The notes beneath the pieces were generated by a model. The model did no database searches. It had not been told where the DNA came from and was given only the letters and a program-made list of their open reading frames with translations. A stretch of 64,000 nt of DNA from Treponema sp. CETP13 (GTDB lineage Bacteria; Spirochaetota; Spirochaetia; Treponematales; Treponemataceae): NCBI GenBank assembly GCA_001885315.1, contig MLPZ01000011.1, forward strand, positions 1-64,000. Reading direction: 5' to 3'. Positions 16,632-25,371 of this stretch are shown in pieces. Position 1 is the stretch's first letter, and every line of letters starts with the position of its first letter. The position numbers and the translations under genes are program-made.

Positions 16632-17036
16632 ATGAGTACAATAGATAAATTTCAGGCAGATACTTTACGCATAATAAAACATGATAGAGCCGATAATAAT
16701 GGGAATTATAGTGGATTAAGAGCTTCTAAAGCTGTGGCTAATTATTTTGAAAAAAAAACAGAAGGTCTAGCCTCCTTACCACAATCTATTACTAATTTTT
16801 GGTTAAAAAAATATATAGAAACATCTTCTAATATTGAGCAAGAGCCAACAGAAAAAAATGTTTATTGGCTTGTAAAAGTCTTAGCACTTTTACAAGGAGA
16901 ATTTGAACCCGACATGGATTTTTCTAAAGCAGATTGGAAAGAACTTGCAACCATGACCAATTATGAAGCAGAAGATCTCCCTCTGGAAATACTTTCAGAT
17001 TTAATGGGTGAGTTTACTTCTCGGAAAATTATTTGA
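16632..17036 (+). CDS. conserved-looking protein of unknown function, 134 residues
   Basis: I do not recognise this family. The protein is soluble and mostly helical in appearance, moderately acidic toward the C-terminus, and has no signal peptide, membrane segment or cysteine cluster. It is likely real: an extended -10 box sits six bases before the ATG, and the radical SAM gene begins nine bases after its stop with its ribosome-binding site overlapping the junction. The coupling suggests a role next to that enzyme, but nothing in the sequence shows which. Confidence 0.75.
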   Translation: MSTIDKFQADTLRIIKHDRADNNGNYSGLRASKAVANYFEKKTEGLASLPQSITNFWLKKYIETSSNIEQEPTEKNVYWLVKVLALLQGEFEPDMDFSKADWKELATMTNYEAEDLPLEILSDLMGEFTSRKII

Positions 17037-17044
17037 GGTGACCA

Positions 17045-18088
17045 GTGAATTATTCACAATATGAAAATTGTAAGGTATGCCCTAGATACTGTGGAGTAAA
17101 CCGTAATTTATCTAAGACAGGATTTTGTAAAGAAACAAGTGATTTACGTGTTGCATCAAGCTGCTTACATTTAGGAGAAGAACCTCCTATAACTGGAGAA
17201 CATGGAAGTGGTACTATTTTTATTTCTGGATGCAATTTGCATTGCGCATTTTGCCAGAACTATCAAATTTCACAAAAAAACATGGGATCCATTGTCACAC
17301 CAGACGACTTTGCAACTATGTGCATAAAACTTGCAGACAAAGGCGCAGAAAATATTAATATAGTCACTGGTAGCCATGCAATTCCTTCTATCGCAGATGG
17401 ATTAGAAAAAGCAAAAAAACGAGGTTTATCTATTCCTGTTTGTTGGAATACAAGCTCGTATGAAACCATAGAGTCTATTAACATGCTAGACGGACTTGTA
17501 GATATTTGGCTTCCAGATATAAAAACACTAAATCCTATTATGGCCGATTCTGTTTTTGCAGCTCCTGATTATCCAAAAGTAGTAAAAAAATCTATTAGAC
17601 GGATGTTAGAACTTGCACCACTTGTATTCGAAGAAAAAAATAGTATTACGCCAGCAGGAGCCGAAACTCAGAAAATGCTTTCTGGAGTAATTATACGTCA
17701 TTTAGTATTGCCCGGTCGCTTAGACGATACACGCCTTGTTTTAGACTGGTTAAAAAAACACGCTGATACCAAAGCCTGTATTTCACTTATGAGTCAATAC
17801 ACTCCAGTCAAACCAGAAAGAACTAAAGAATCAGACGCTAGTTATGCCTTTACAAAAGCAGAGTTAGAAAGAAATTCAACAGCTTTGGCTTCTTTTCAAA
17901 ATAGACTTATAAATAAAACAGAGTTTTCAGAAATTATAAATTTAATACATACATACGATTTTAATTACCTTTTTTATCAAGAACTCGAAGAAAATACAGA
18001 ATGGCTTCCAGATTTTACAAAATCACAACCATTTAGTAACAACTTGGCAAAACCTGTTTGGCATTGGAAAACGGGTTTTAATGTATAA
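17045..18088 (+). CDS. radical SAM protein, PflX/COG1313-like
   Basis: A 347-residue protein with an N-terminal cysteine-containing segment (NCKVCPRYCGVN) and the radical SAM cluster CNLHCAFC (C-x3-C-x2-C). It resembles the family often named pyruvate formate-lyase activating enzyme PflX; the true substrate of that family is uncertain. The start codon is GTG at 17045 with GAGGTG upstream. It is translationally close to the unknown gene before it. There is no formate-lyase gene in the window. Confidence 0.85.
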   Translation: MNYSQYENCKVCPRYCGVNRNLSKTGFCKETSDLRVASSCLHLGEEPPITGEHGSGTIFISGCNLHCAFCQNYQISQKNMGSIVTPDDFATMCIKLADKGAENINIVTGSHAIPSIADGLEKAKKRGLSIPVCWNTSSYETIESINMLDGLVDIWLPDIKTLNPIMADSVFAAPDYPKVVKKSIRRMLELAPLVFEEKNSITPAGAETQKMLSGVIIRHLVLPGRLDDTRLVLDWLKKHADTKACISLMSQYTPVKPERTKESDASYAFTKAELERNSTALASFQNRLINKTEFSEIINLIHTYDFNYLFYQELEENTEWLPDFTKSQPFSNNLAKPVWHWKTGFNV

Positions 18089-18130
18089 AAAATGATCTTT
18101 GTAAAAAAGCATTTAAAAAAGTAATTTTGT

Positions 18131-18172
18131 TTTACAAAACATAAAATTAGGCTTATAATGTAAACCGGTTTA
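18131..18172 (+). promoter_or_regulatory. malQ promoter with LacI-family-type operator
   Basis: TTTACA (18131-18136), 17 bases, TATAAT (18154-18159). Directly downstream is a perfect 12-bp palindrome TAAACCGGTTTA (18161-18172) with the central CG and AAAC/GTTT arms typical of LacI-family operators. Its position across +1 fits repression in the absence of maltodextrin; the repressor gene is not in the window. Confidence 0.8.
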
Positions 18173-18201
18173 GTAAAAAAACTATTAGGGAGATTTATTT
18201 T

Positions 18202-20187
18202 ATGAAAAAAATGACAGGAACAGCAATTCCTCTTTCCGCTTTAAGAACAAAAAACAGTCTCGGATGTGGAGAATATCTTGACTTAATACAATTTGCAGAT
18301 TTTTGTAAAGAAACAAATTTACAAATTATTCAATTGTTGCCAATTAATGATACTGGAACATCAAGCTCTCCGTACAACGCTCTTACTGCCTTCGCTTTGC
18401 ATCCATTATATATAAGTATTAAAAAATTACCAGAAACGAAAAACAACGACATGGTAAAAAAAGAACTTACACGACTTCAAAAAAAACACAACGAAAAAAA
18501 AAGATTTGATTACACAATTCTTCGTGCCGACAAACTTTCTTTATTGCACAAAATATTTACTGAACAGAACGAGTTAATAGAAAAAGATTTAAATTTAACA
18601 AAGTTTATAGAATCAAATAAAAACTGGCTTCCTTCCTATTGTGTATATATGGTTTTAAAAGAAAAAAACAAAGAAGCTTCATGGAAAGAATGGAAAACAA
18701 ACCGAGTAGTTACGAAAACAACAATAAGTAAACGATGGGAAAACAAAAAATTAAAATCAAAACATTTATTTTTTGCGTGGATTCAATTACGTGCACATGA
18801 ACAATTATTAAAAGCTACTAAATACATAAAAAAACAAGGTCTCTCATTAAAAGGCGATATTCCAATTCTAATGAATGAAGATTCTGTAGATGCATGGGCA
18901 TTCCCACAATATTTTAATACCACTTTGCGTGCTGGATCCCCTGCAGATGGTATGAATCCAGAAGGACAAAACTGGGGATTCCCTACGTATAATTGGGAAA
19001 ATCTAGCAAAAGACAAATACAGTTGGTGGATAAATCGACTAAAACAGGCAGAACTTTATTATGATATATATAGAATAGATCATGTCCTCGGTTTTTTTAG
19101 AATATGGAGTATTCCAGAAGGCGATTGTTCAGCCCTAAATGGATGGCCACAACCTTTTAAAGGTATTTCGCGAGATGAATTACATGCAATGGGATATAAC
19201 GATGACCGGATTCGTTGGTTGTCAAAACCACATGTTCCAACAAATGCAATTGAATCTGTAAATAACAATGATTATTTGGCAACACATGGTGAATTGCGAA
19301 AAATCATGGACCGCATTGGAAACGAAGAACTATGGCTTTTTAACGATACAATTAAGTGTGACCAAGATATATGGGATAGAGAAGATATTCCACTCCCTAT
19401 TCGGCAAAAACTTGTCGAATTTTGGCGAAACAGAATGCTTGTTCAACCTGCTAAAGACACTTTTTATCCACAGTGGACATTTAAGAACTCTACTGCATGG
19501 GAATCTCTAAGTTGGGAAGAAAAACAATCGTTTGAAAATCTTGTAAACAAAAATGCTTATGAACAAGAAGGGATGTGGGCAAATCAGGCTAAGACTCTTT
19601 TAGGAGTTTTAAATAAAAATACTAAAATGATAGCATGTGCCGAAGATTTGGGCTCTATGCCTGATTGCGTTCCACAAACACTGCAAGAACTTGGTATTCT
19701 TGGACTAAGGGTAATTAGATGGAATCGTAAATGGAATATTGAAGGACAACCCTATTTTAATTTTGATGAATACCCTGAATTAAGTGTTGCAACAACATCT
19801 GTACACGATTCATCAACCCTACGACTTTGGTGGATATCAGAACCAGACGCAAAAGATTTCTATTACCAGTTCCCACCGTCACAAATAACTGGTTTACAAT
19901 ACGATGCTTCTAAGATTCGACCTGGTATTTATAATCCAGAAACCGCAAAATATTTATTAACTGCTATTGCTCAGGCTAAATCAGCATTTTGTATCCATCC
20001 TCTACAAGATTTCTTAGCCCTTGTAGAAACCTATTCTGATGCCAACCCAAAGGATGAATGTGTAAATGTCCCTGGAAGTGTAACAGATTTTAATTGGACA
20101 TATCGTTTACCAATAAAGATTGAAGATCTAATTACAGACAAACAACTTTGCAACGCAATTAAAAACATATGTAATTGCCATCGATAA
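18202..20187 (+). CDS. malQ: 4-alpha-glucanotransferase (amylomaltase, GH77)
   Basis: A 661-residue cytosolic enzyme that transfers alpha-1,4-glucan segments between maltodextrins. GH77 features include the N-terminal AIPLSALRTKNSLGCGE, the nucleophile Asp in YRIDHVLGFFRIW, the acid/base Glu in CAEDLGSMPDCV and the third acidic residue in SVHDSSTLRLWW. It is longer than bacterial MalQ of the short type (about 500), with an inserted lysine-rich region at about 80-210. GGGAG precedes the ATG. It lies upstream of a GH13 enzyme on the same strand behind a LacI-type operator. Confidence 0.93.
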   Translation: MKKMTGTAIPLSALRTKNSLGCGEYLDLIQFADFCKETNLQIIQLLPINDTGTSSSPYNALTAFALHPLYISIKKLPETKNNDMVKKELTRLQKKHNEKKRFDYTILRADKLSLLHKIFTEQNELIEKDLNLTKFIESNKNWLPSYCVYMVLKEKNKEASWKEWKTNRVVTKTTISKRWENKKLKSKHLFFAWIQLRAHEQLLKATKYIKKQGLSLKGDIPILMNEDSVDAWAFPQYFNTTLRAGSPADGMNPEGQNWGFPTYNWENLAKDKYSWWINRLKQAELYYDIYRIDHVLGFFRIWSIPEGDCSALNGWPQPFKGISRDELHAMGYNDDRIRWLSKPHVPTNAIESVNNNDYLATHGELRKIMDRIGNEELWLFNDTIKCDQDIWDREDIPLPIRQKLVEFWRNRMLVQPAKDTFYPQWTFKNSTAWESLSWEEKQSFENLVNKNAYEQEGMWANQAKTLLGVLNKNTKMIACAEDLGSMPDCVPQTLQELGILGLRVIRWNRKWNIEGQPYFNFDEYPELSVATTSVHDSSTLRLWWISEPDAKDFYYQFPPSQITGLQYDASKIRPGIYNPETAKYLLTAIAQAKSAFCIHPLQDFLALVETYSDANPKDECVNVPGSVTDFNWTYRLPIKIEDLITDKQLCNAIKNICNCHR

Positions 20188-20210
20188 TTACATTTTTACG
20201 TTCTAAATAC

Positions 20211-20259
20211 AGGAGCCTCTATTGATCTATTGCCCCCAAAAGAGCAAAAGCAGGCTCCT
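20211..20259 (+). repeat. inverted repeat between malQ and the GH13 gene
   Basis: Perfect 8-bp arms AGGAGCCT (20211-20218) and AGGCTCCT (20252-20259) are separated by 33 bases. There is no T run on either side, so it does not look like a standard terminator. The 3' arm contains an SD-complementary CTCCT and the 5' arm an SD-like AGGAG. Confidence 0.6.
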
Positions 20260-20332
20260 CTCGTAAATAAATTTCTGTTTAGATTTAATAAACCGTGGTA
20301 CAATGAATATAACATATTTTAAAGGAGAGATA

Positions 20333-23300
20333 ATGAAGTATATGCATGAGATTTCTACCATTGGGATAAATTCCTCCCGGCCAAAACAATTAATGGAATT
20401 TCATATATCTCGAAAAATACGAGATGAATATAATTTCGATAAAGAACTTTTTGCAACAGATGGAAATGTTATTTTTACAAATTTTACAAATGTACGAAAA
20501 CTCACTCAACTGTTGAATAATAATATCGACCCGGTTCTACATCCAGAGCGATTTCTTAAAGCAGGACAACTTAATGCAATGGGTCTTATTGATGAAATTT
20601 TTCACATTGTTTGTAGCATGTATAGAAAAGAGAAACAACAAGATGCCTTTAAAAACGCATTAGCACATATAGAAAAGATAGTAGGTAAAGACAAAGTATC
20701 TACGATGCTTTTGGATTTTACAAAAGAATTCCCTCCTAAAGCCGTTTACCAAGCTACTATTACTGAAGAAGAGTATTTAGCTAAATCTAAAAAAAATATT
20801 TCTAATAAAGTAAGTACACTCGAGGAGATAATTTTATTACATTTAGCAAATGAAAACCCAGCACTAAAACCGTTTTTATTTCTTTTTAGCGATTCTAATC
20901 TAGCTAAAAATAAAACATGGGAAAAAACCTGGAAAGAAATTAAACTGTTTTTTGAAAAACAACCCGTCTTTGGTCCTAAAAACAATCCACTTATTACGAT
21001 GCTAAAAGAGCCTGTTATTGCAAGCCCTAATAGCTTAAAAGGGCAGCTCGACTATATTCGCAAATATTGGGGAAATTTTCTTGGAGAATGGCTTAAACGA
21101 TTGCTTTCAGGAATAGACATGATTTCAGAAGAAGATAAACCTGGTTGGAACGGTAATTTTTCAGGACCGCCACCAATGGATCCTTATAAATATGACTCTC
21201 TCATGAATGAATATGAGCGTTACAGTCCAGACAAAGATTGGATGCCTCAAGTTATACTTATGGCAAAAACAGTTCTTGTTTGGCTCGATCAATTAACAAA
21301 AAAATACGGAACAGAAATAACTAGACTTGATCAAATTCCAGATGAAGAACTTGATCATCTTGCTCAAGCTGGATTTACCGGTTTGTGGTTAATTGGTCTT
21401 TGGGAACGTTCGTATGCAAGTAAACGTATTAAACAAAAATGTGGAAATACCGAAGCTGCTGCAAGTGCTTATAGTTTGTATGATTATGAAATTGCTGCAA
21501 ATATTGGAGGGTGGCCTGCCCTCGAAAATCTTCGAACTCGCCTATGGTTCCGAGGAATACGTTTAGCATCTGATATGGTTCCAAACCATACAGGATTAGA
21601 TGCAAAATGGATCATAAATAAACCACAATTGTTTATACAAACTTCGACATGCCCATTTCCAACGTATAATTTCAATAATGAAAATTTATCTCAAGATCCA
21701 CGCATTAGTATCTATCTAGAAGATCATTATTATTCTAAAGATGATTGCGCCGTCGTATTTAAACGAGTAGACAATAGAAACGGAGATACGCGATACATTT
21801 ATCATGGAAATGACGGTACAGGAATGCCTTGGAATGACACGGCTCAAATTGATTTCTTAAACCCAGAAGCACGTGAAGAAGTTATTCAAGAAATTTTACA
21901 CGTTGCACGCAACTTTCCTATTATTCGATTTGATGCAGCAATGGTACTAGCAAAAAAACATATTCGTCGTTTATGGTACCCAGAACCAGGACAAGGTGGT
22001 GATATCGCTAGCCGTTCTGAGTATGCTATATCTCGAGATGATTTCGAGAAAGCCATTCCTCAAGAATTTTGGCGCGAAGTAGTCGATAGAGTTGCAAAAG
22101 AAGTTCCTGATACCTTACTTTTAGCCGAAGCTTTTTGGATGATGGAAGGATATTTTGTAAGAACACTTGGTATGCATCGTGTGTATAATTCAGCTTTCAT
22201 GAATATGTTAATGAAAGAAGAAAACGACAAATACCGAGCTACAATAAAGAATACTATAGAATTTGATCCTCAAATTTTAAAACGGTATGTTAACTTTATG
22301 AATAATCCTGATGAAGATACCGCGGTTGCTCAATTTGGAAAAGGCGATAAATATTTTGGCGTTTGTACTCTTATGGTTACAATGCCTGGATTACCAATGT
22401 TTGGACATGGACAACTCGAAGGATTCACTGAAAAATATGGAATGGAGTTCACAAAAGCCTATAAAGACGAACAAGAAGATTATGGACTGATAGAACAACA
22501 TAAACGAGTAATTTTCCCATTAATGCGAAAAAGATATTTATTTTCTGGTGTTGATAATTTCTTTTTATATGACTTTTGGTGTGACGGATATGTAAATGAG
22601 AACGTTTTTTCGTATTCAAACTGTTGTGGTCTTGAAAAAGCTCTTATTTTTTATAATAACAAATATGACCAAACTCATGGTTGGATAAAACAAAGCTGTT
22701 CCTACATTGTTAAAGATAATGACGGCAATTCTCACATGGAAAGCAAAAGTTTAGGAGAAGCCCTTAAACTACAAAATAATTCTAATAATTATTGTATTTT
22801 CCAAGAACAAAAAAGTAGTAAATGGTTTATTCGCAATTGTGCAGAAATATACGAAAAAGGTATGTTTGCTTCCCTTAATGGATTTGAATACCAAGTTCTT
22901 TGGAATATTACAGAAGTAAGTGATGATGGAACAGGTATGTACAGTGAACTATGCAAATCTCTTGAAGGAAAAGGGGTTCCAGATATTGATGTAGCTTTAA
23001 AAGAAATTTTCTTAAAAGACCTTTATAAAACGCTTGAAGATTTCGCTAATAAAGATTTTTTTACACACATCGCTGAACTTTGTGAACCTGAAAGATTTAA
23101 AACTACACAAAAAGATAAAAAACACAAAACAAAAACACTCACAGCTTCTCTAAAAGAAATAGAAGCTCCTGCACTTGCCTATTTTGCTATGTTCGAATTA
23201 TTTTTACAAGGCAACTATGGTTCTTCTACAATAATAGATAGTTCAAAAACAGGGACAAAAGCAACCGCAGAAAAAACATGGTCTCATTTTAAGAATTTAA

Positions 23301-23926
23301 TAAGACGCCTTGTAAAATTGTTTGAAAACGGAAGAAATAATACTGGATCTGCAATTGAAATGAGATTATATAAATGGATGAAAACTATTCCTAATATTTC
23401 AGAAATGGTTACAAGCACAATTATGTTATACTCTCTGCGCGATACCATTGGAGAAAAAGCAACTGCTGCAGACACAGCAAAACTAGTTAACTTATGGTGT
23501 TTAAATCGTAAAATACGTGATATTCTTGTAAGTTACGGGTATCCTTCAAAAGATATGTACGAAACGTTTAAAATTGTGCAAGCTGCCGCTTTATTCTGCG
23601 ATGAAAAATTAAAAGAAAAGAATTTTAAACATTCAGCTTATGTTTTAATTTCTTCATTACTATCAGATGAAAATGCTCCATTAGTAATGGGCGTAAACAA
23701 TTATGATAATACTTTGTGGTTTAATAAAGAGAAATCCGATTTTGCTTTTAATACAGCACTCTTATTGTATGTAATATTTACTATAAAACCTGCTGAATAT
23801 CCGAAATTAGAAGCTTTCATTAAATTTCTGGAAGATGAACGAGAAAAGTCATTTTTTAAAGCTGAAGTATTTTTAGAGAATCTTAAAGAAAAACCAACCT
23901 CGAAAAAGGCTGGCTTGAAGAACTAA
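20333..23926 (+). CDS. large GH13 alpha-amylase-family enzyme
   Basis: A 1197-residue protein. After a helical N-terminal region of about 290 residues the GH13 barrel has region I DMVPNHTG, region II IRFDAAMVLAK with the nucleophile Asp, region III LLAEAFWMMEG with the acid/base Glu, and region IV FMNNPDEDTA, where the usual NHD is NPDED. A long C-terminal helical region follows. No signal peptide is seen, so it probably acts on glycogen or maltodextrin in the cytosol with MalQ. AAAGGAGA supports the start at 20333, not 20303. Exact specificity (amylase, debranching or transfer) is not decided. Confidence 0.85.
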   Translation: MKYMHEISTIGINSSRPKQLMEFHISRKIRDEYNFDKELFATDGNVIFTNFTNVRKLTQLLNNNIDPVLHPERFLKAGQLNAMGLIDEIFHIVCSMYRKEKQQDAFKNALAHIEKIVGKDKVSTMLLDFTKEFPPKAVYQATITEEEYLAKSKKNISNKVSTLEEIILLHLANENPALKPFLFLFSDSNLAKNKTWEKTWKEIKLFFEKQPVFGPKNNPLITMLKEPVIASPNSLKGQLDYIRKYWGNFLGEWLKRLLSGIDMISEEDKPGWNGNFSGPPPMDPYKYDSLMNEYERYSPDKDWMPQVILMAKTVLVWLDQLTKKYGTEITRLDQIPDEELDHLAQAGFTGLWLIGLWERSYASKRIKQKCGNTEAAASAYSLYDYEIAANIGGWPALENLRTRLWFRGIRLASDMVPNHTGLDAKWIINKPQLFIQTSTCPFPTYNFNNENLSQDPRISIYLEDHYYSKDDCAVVFKRVDNRNGDTRYIYHGNDGTGMPWNDTAQIDFLNPEAREEVIQEILHVARNFPIIRFDAAMVLAKKHIRRLWYPEPGQGGDIASRSEYAISRDDFEKAIPQEFWREVVDRVAKEVPDTLLLAEAFWMMEGYFVRTLGMHRVYNSAFMNMLMKEENDKYRATIKNTIEFDPQILKRYVNFMNNPDEDTAVAQFGKGDKYFGVCTLMVTMPGLPMFGHGQLEGFTEKYGMEFTKAYKDEQEDYGLIEQHKRVIFPLMRKRYLFSGVDNFFLYDFWCDGYVNENVFSYSNCCGLEKALIFYNNKYDQTHGWIKQSCSYIVKDNDGNSHMESKSLGEALKLQNNSNNYCIFQEQKSSKWFIRNCAEIYEKGMFASLNGFEYQVLWNITEVSDDGTGMYSELCKSLEGKGVPDIDVALKEIFLKDLYKTLEDFANKDFFTHIAELCEPERFKTTQKDKKHKTKTLTASLKEIEAPALAYFAMFELFLQGNYGSSTIIDSSKTGTKATAEKTWSHFKNLIRRLVKLFENGRNNTGSAIEMRLYKWMKTIPNISEMVTSTIMLYSLRDTIGEKATAADTAKLVNLWCLNRKIRDILVSYGYPSKDMYETFKIVQAAALFCDEKLKEKNFKHSAYVLISSLLSDENAPLVMGVNNYDNTLWFNKEKSDFAFNTALLLYVIFTIKPAEYPKLEAFIKFLEDEREKSFFKAEVFLENLKEKPTSKKAGLKN
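23891..23923 (-). terminator. terminator of thrC inside the GH13 3' end
   Basis: The minus strand has a 9-bp stem with two G-T pairs (23916-23908 with 23899-23891) followed by T-rich sequence. It lies within the last codons of the convergent GH13 gene. Confidence 0.6.
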
Positions 23927-25230
23927 TTTAATTCTTTTAATATTAGCTCGATCGATTTTCGGTCGGGCTTTATTTTTTTTACCGGTTTCACAGGAACATA
24001 TATATCTTTTATTCTATCTGGCATACTCGGAGATTCTCCACAAGCGTGCCTAATTTCATCACAATGCAAAGAAGGATGATCTGCTGCAACAAGTACTACG
24101 GTTGACTCTTCATCTTCCTCCATTTGAATTCTTTTTTTTGCTGCCGCATACGCTCGTGAAGTAGCTAAATCTGCAAACTCACCATATTTCATAAAAAGTT
24201 CTTTGCAAGCCTCTTGTGCTTCATCATTTGTTACATTCACAGGGAACACTAAACCTTTCATCACTGGGGCACTTGTTGCAAATATTTCTTCTAATCGTTC
24301 GATATTTGACGGATTAACAGGGTCAGAAGCACCCCTGTCTTTTAACGGAACTAAAGAATCTAAAACAAAACAAGTTCCATCAGCAGCAAGCGTTAAAGAA
24401 GGAGAACTGTTTGTAATAAAGCCATTAACAGGTAAGGAAAATTTCCAGCTATAGAGCCCCGCAACTAAATTTCCAAAATTATTTTCATTTAATGCATAGT
24501 AAATGTCTCCCCAAACTTTTTTTCTTAATCTGGAAAAGGCATACATGTAAAAGAACGAATGTGATAATAAACGACCAATATTTACTGTGTTTGCTAGTGT
24601 CAGGTTATACTTTTCCATTAGTTCGGGAGTCCGATAAACATCACCTATAAGAGAAGCAATAGTTTTTCTATCTGCTTGTACTTCTACTGGATAAATATTA
24701 CCACCATTCCAAACACAATCAGATTCATTAAAACCTCGCATAGTCCCTGGTTCAAAAAATAAGACAGCTTTTATATGTTTTTTACCTCTACAGGCTTGAA
24801 CAATACTCGCCCCAGTCTCTCCATTAGTAACGGCTAAAACAACAGCAGTTTTTTCTTGATACCACAATATATGTTCAATTGAATTGGTCAGATAACTAAG
24901 CCCAAAATCTTTATGTGTTCCTGTTGGACCATGAAAAAGTTCTAACTCATATAATGAATCATCAAGTTGTTTTAACTCAGGACTAAAAGGAAAAGAACGA
25001 GTTGCAATGGCTTCAGAAATTAGTGGGCTAAATTCTTCTTTCATCAGTGCGGAAGTCAAAGCACCTGCTATTGATTGAAAAGAGGTACTCTCATCCATGT
25101 AATTTATCCAAGGTCGCAAATCTTCAGAGTACGCGGGAACATACATTCCCCCATCTTTAGGCAAACAATGAAGTATCGCTTGAGAAAATGATACCGTATC
25201 TTTACCATTTCGAGTGCTTGTAAACTGCAT
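23923..25230 (-). CDS. thrC: threonine synthase
   Basis: A 435-residue PLP enzyme that turns O-phosphohomoserine into threonine. The N-terminal MQFTSTRNGKDTVSFSQAI and FHGPTGTHKDFG (PLP lysine at about Lys107) are family hallmarks; NGETGASIVQACRG follows. AGGAGG five bases upstream sets the ATG at 25230. It is preceded by a good promoter and converges on the GH13 gene with a four-base overlap of stop regions. Other threonine genes (thrA, thrB) are not nearby. Confidence 0.94.
   Translation of the reverse strand: MQFTSTRNGKDTVSFSQAILHCLPKDGGMYVPAYSEDLRPWINYMDESTSFQSIAGALTSALMKEEFSPLISEAIATRSFPFSPELKQLDDSLYELELFHGPTGTHKDFGLSYLTNSIEHILWYQEKTAVVLAVTNGETGASIVQACRGKKHIKAVLFFEPGTMRGFNESDCVWNGGNIYPVEVQADRKTIASLIGDVYRTPELMEKYNLTLANTVNIGRLLSHSFFYMYAFSRLRKKVWGDIYYALNENNFGNLVAGLYSWKFSLPVNGFITNSSPSLTLAADGTCFVLDSLVPLKDRGASDPVNPSNIERLEEIFATSAPVMKGLVFPVNVTNDEAQEACKELFMKYGEFADLATSRAYAAAKKRIQMEEDEESTVVLVAADHPSLHCDEIRHACGESPSMPDRIKDIYVPVKPVKKIKPDRKSIELILKELN
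23945..23980 (+). terminator. terminator of malQ-GH13 inside the thrC 3' end
   Basis: The plus strand has a 10-bp stem with G-T pairs (23945-23954 with 23960-23969), a 5-nt loop and an 11-base T-rich tail (23970-23980). It is located in the last 60 bases of thrC coding sequence. Confidence 0.82.
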
Positions 25231-25288
25231 AACCACCTCCTATGAAACTCACAAATACGCGAGAGTCAGCTAAAACAGTATTTATCAT

Positions 25289-25317
25289 ACTATACTACAT
25301 ACAGCAACAGATGTCAT
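25289..25317 (-). promoter_or_regulatory. thrC promoter
   Basis: On the minus strand ATGACA (25317-25312), 17 bases, TATAGT (25294-25289). The leader to the thrC ATG is about 50 bases and contains AGGAGG. Confidence 0.65.
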
Positions 25318-25336
25318 GTAAAGAGAGTTTTTTATC

Positions 25337-25365
25337 TTGCTAATACATATAAAATGTCGTATTCT
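25337..25365 (+). promoter_or_regulatory. leaderless-type promoter of pepT
   Basis: TTGCTA (25337-25342), 17 bases, TATTCT (25360-25365), exactly six bases, then ATG at 25372. This decides between two possible starts: the upstream ATG at 25354 would lie in the promoter spacer. Confidence 0.65.
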
Positions 25366-25371
25366 AAGATT

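Noticed and set aside
20293-20304. Second LacI-type operator before the GH13 gene
   Set aside because: TAAACCGTGGTA has only one good half-site and is not a palindrome.
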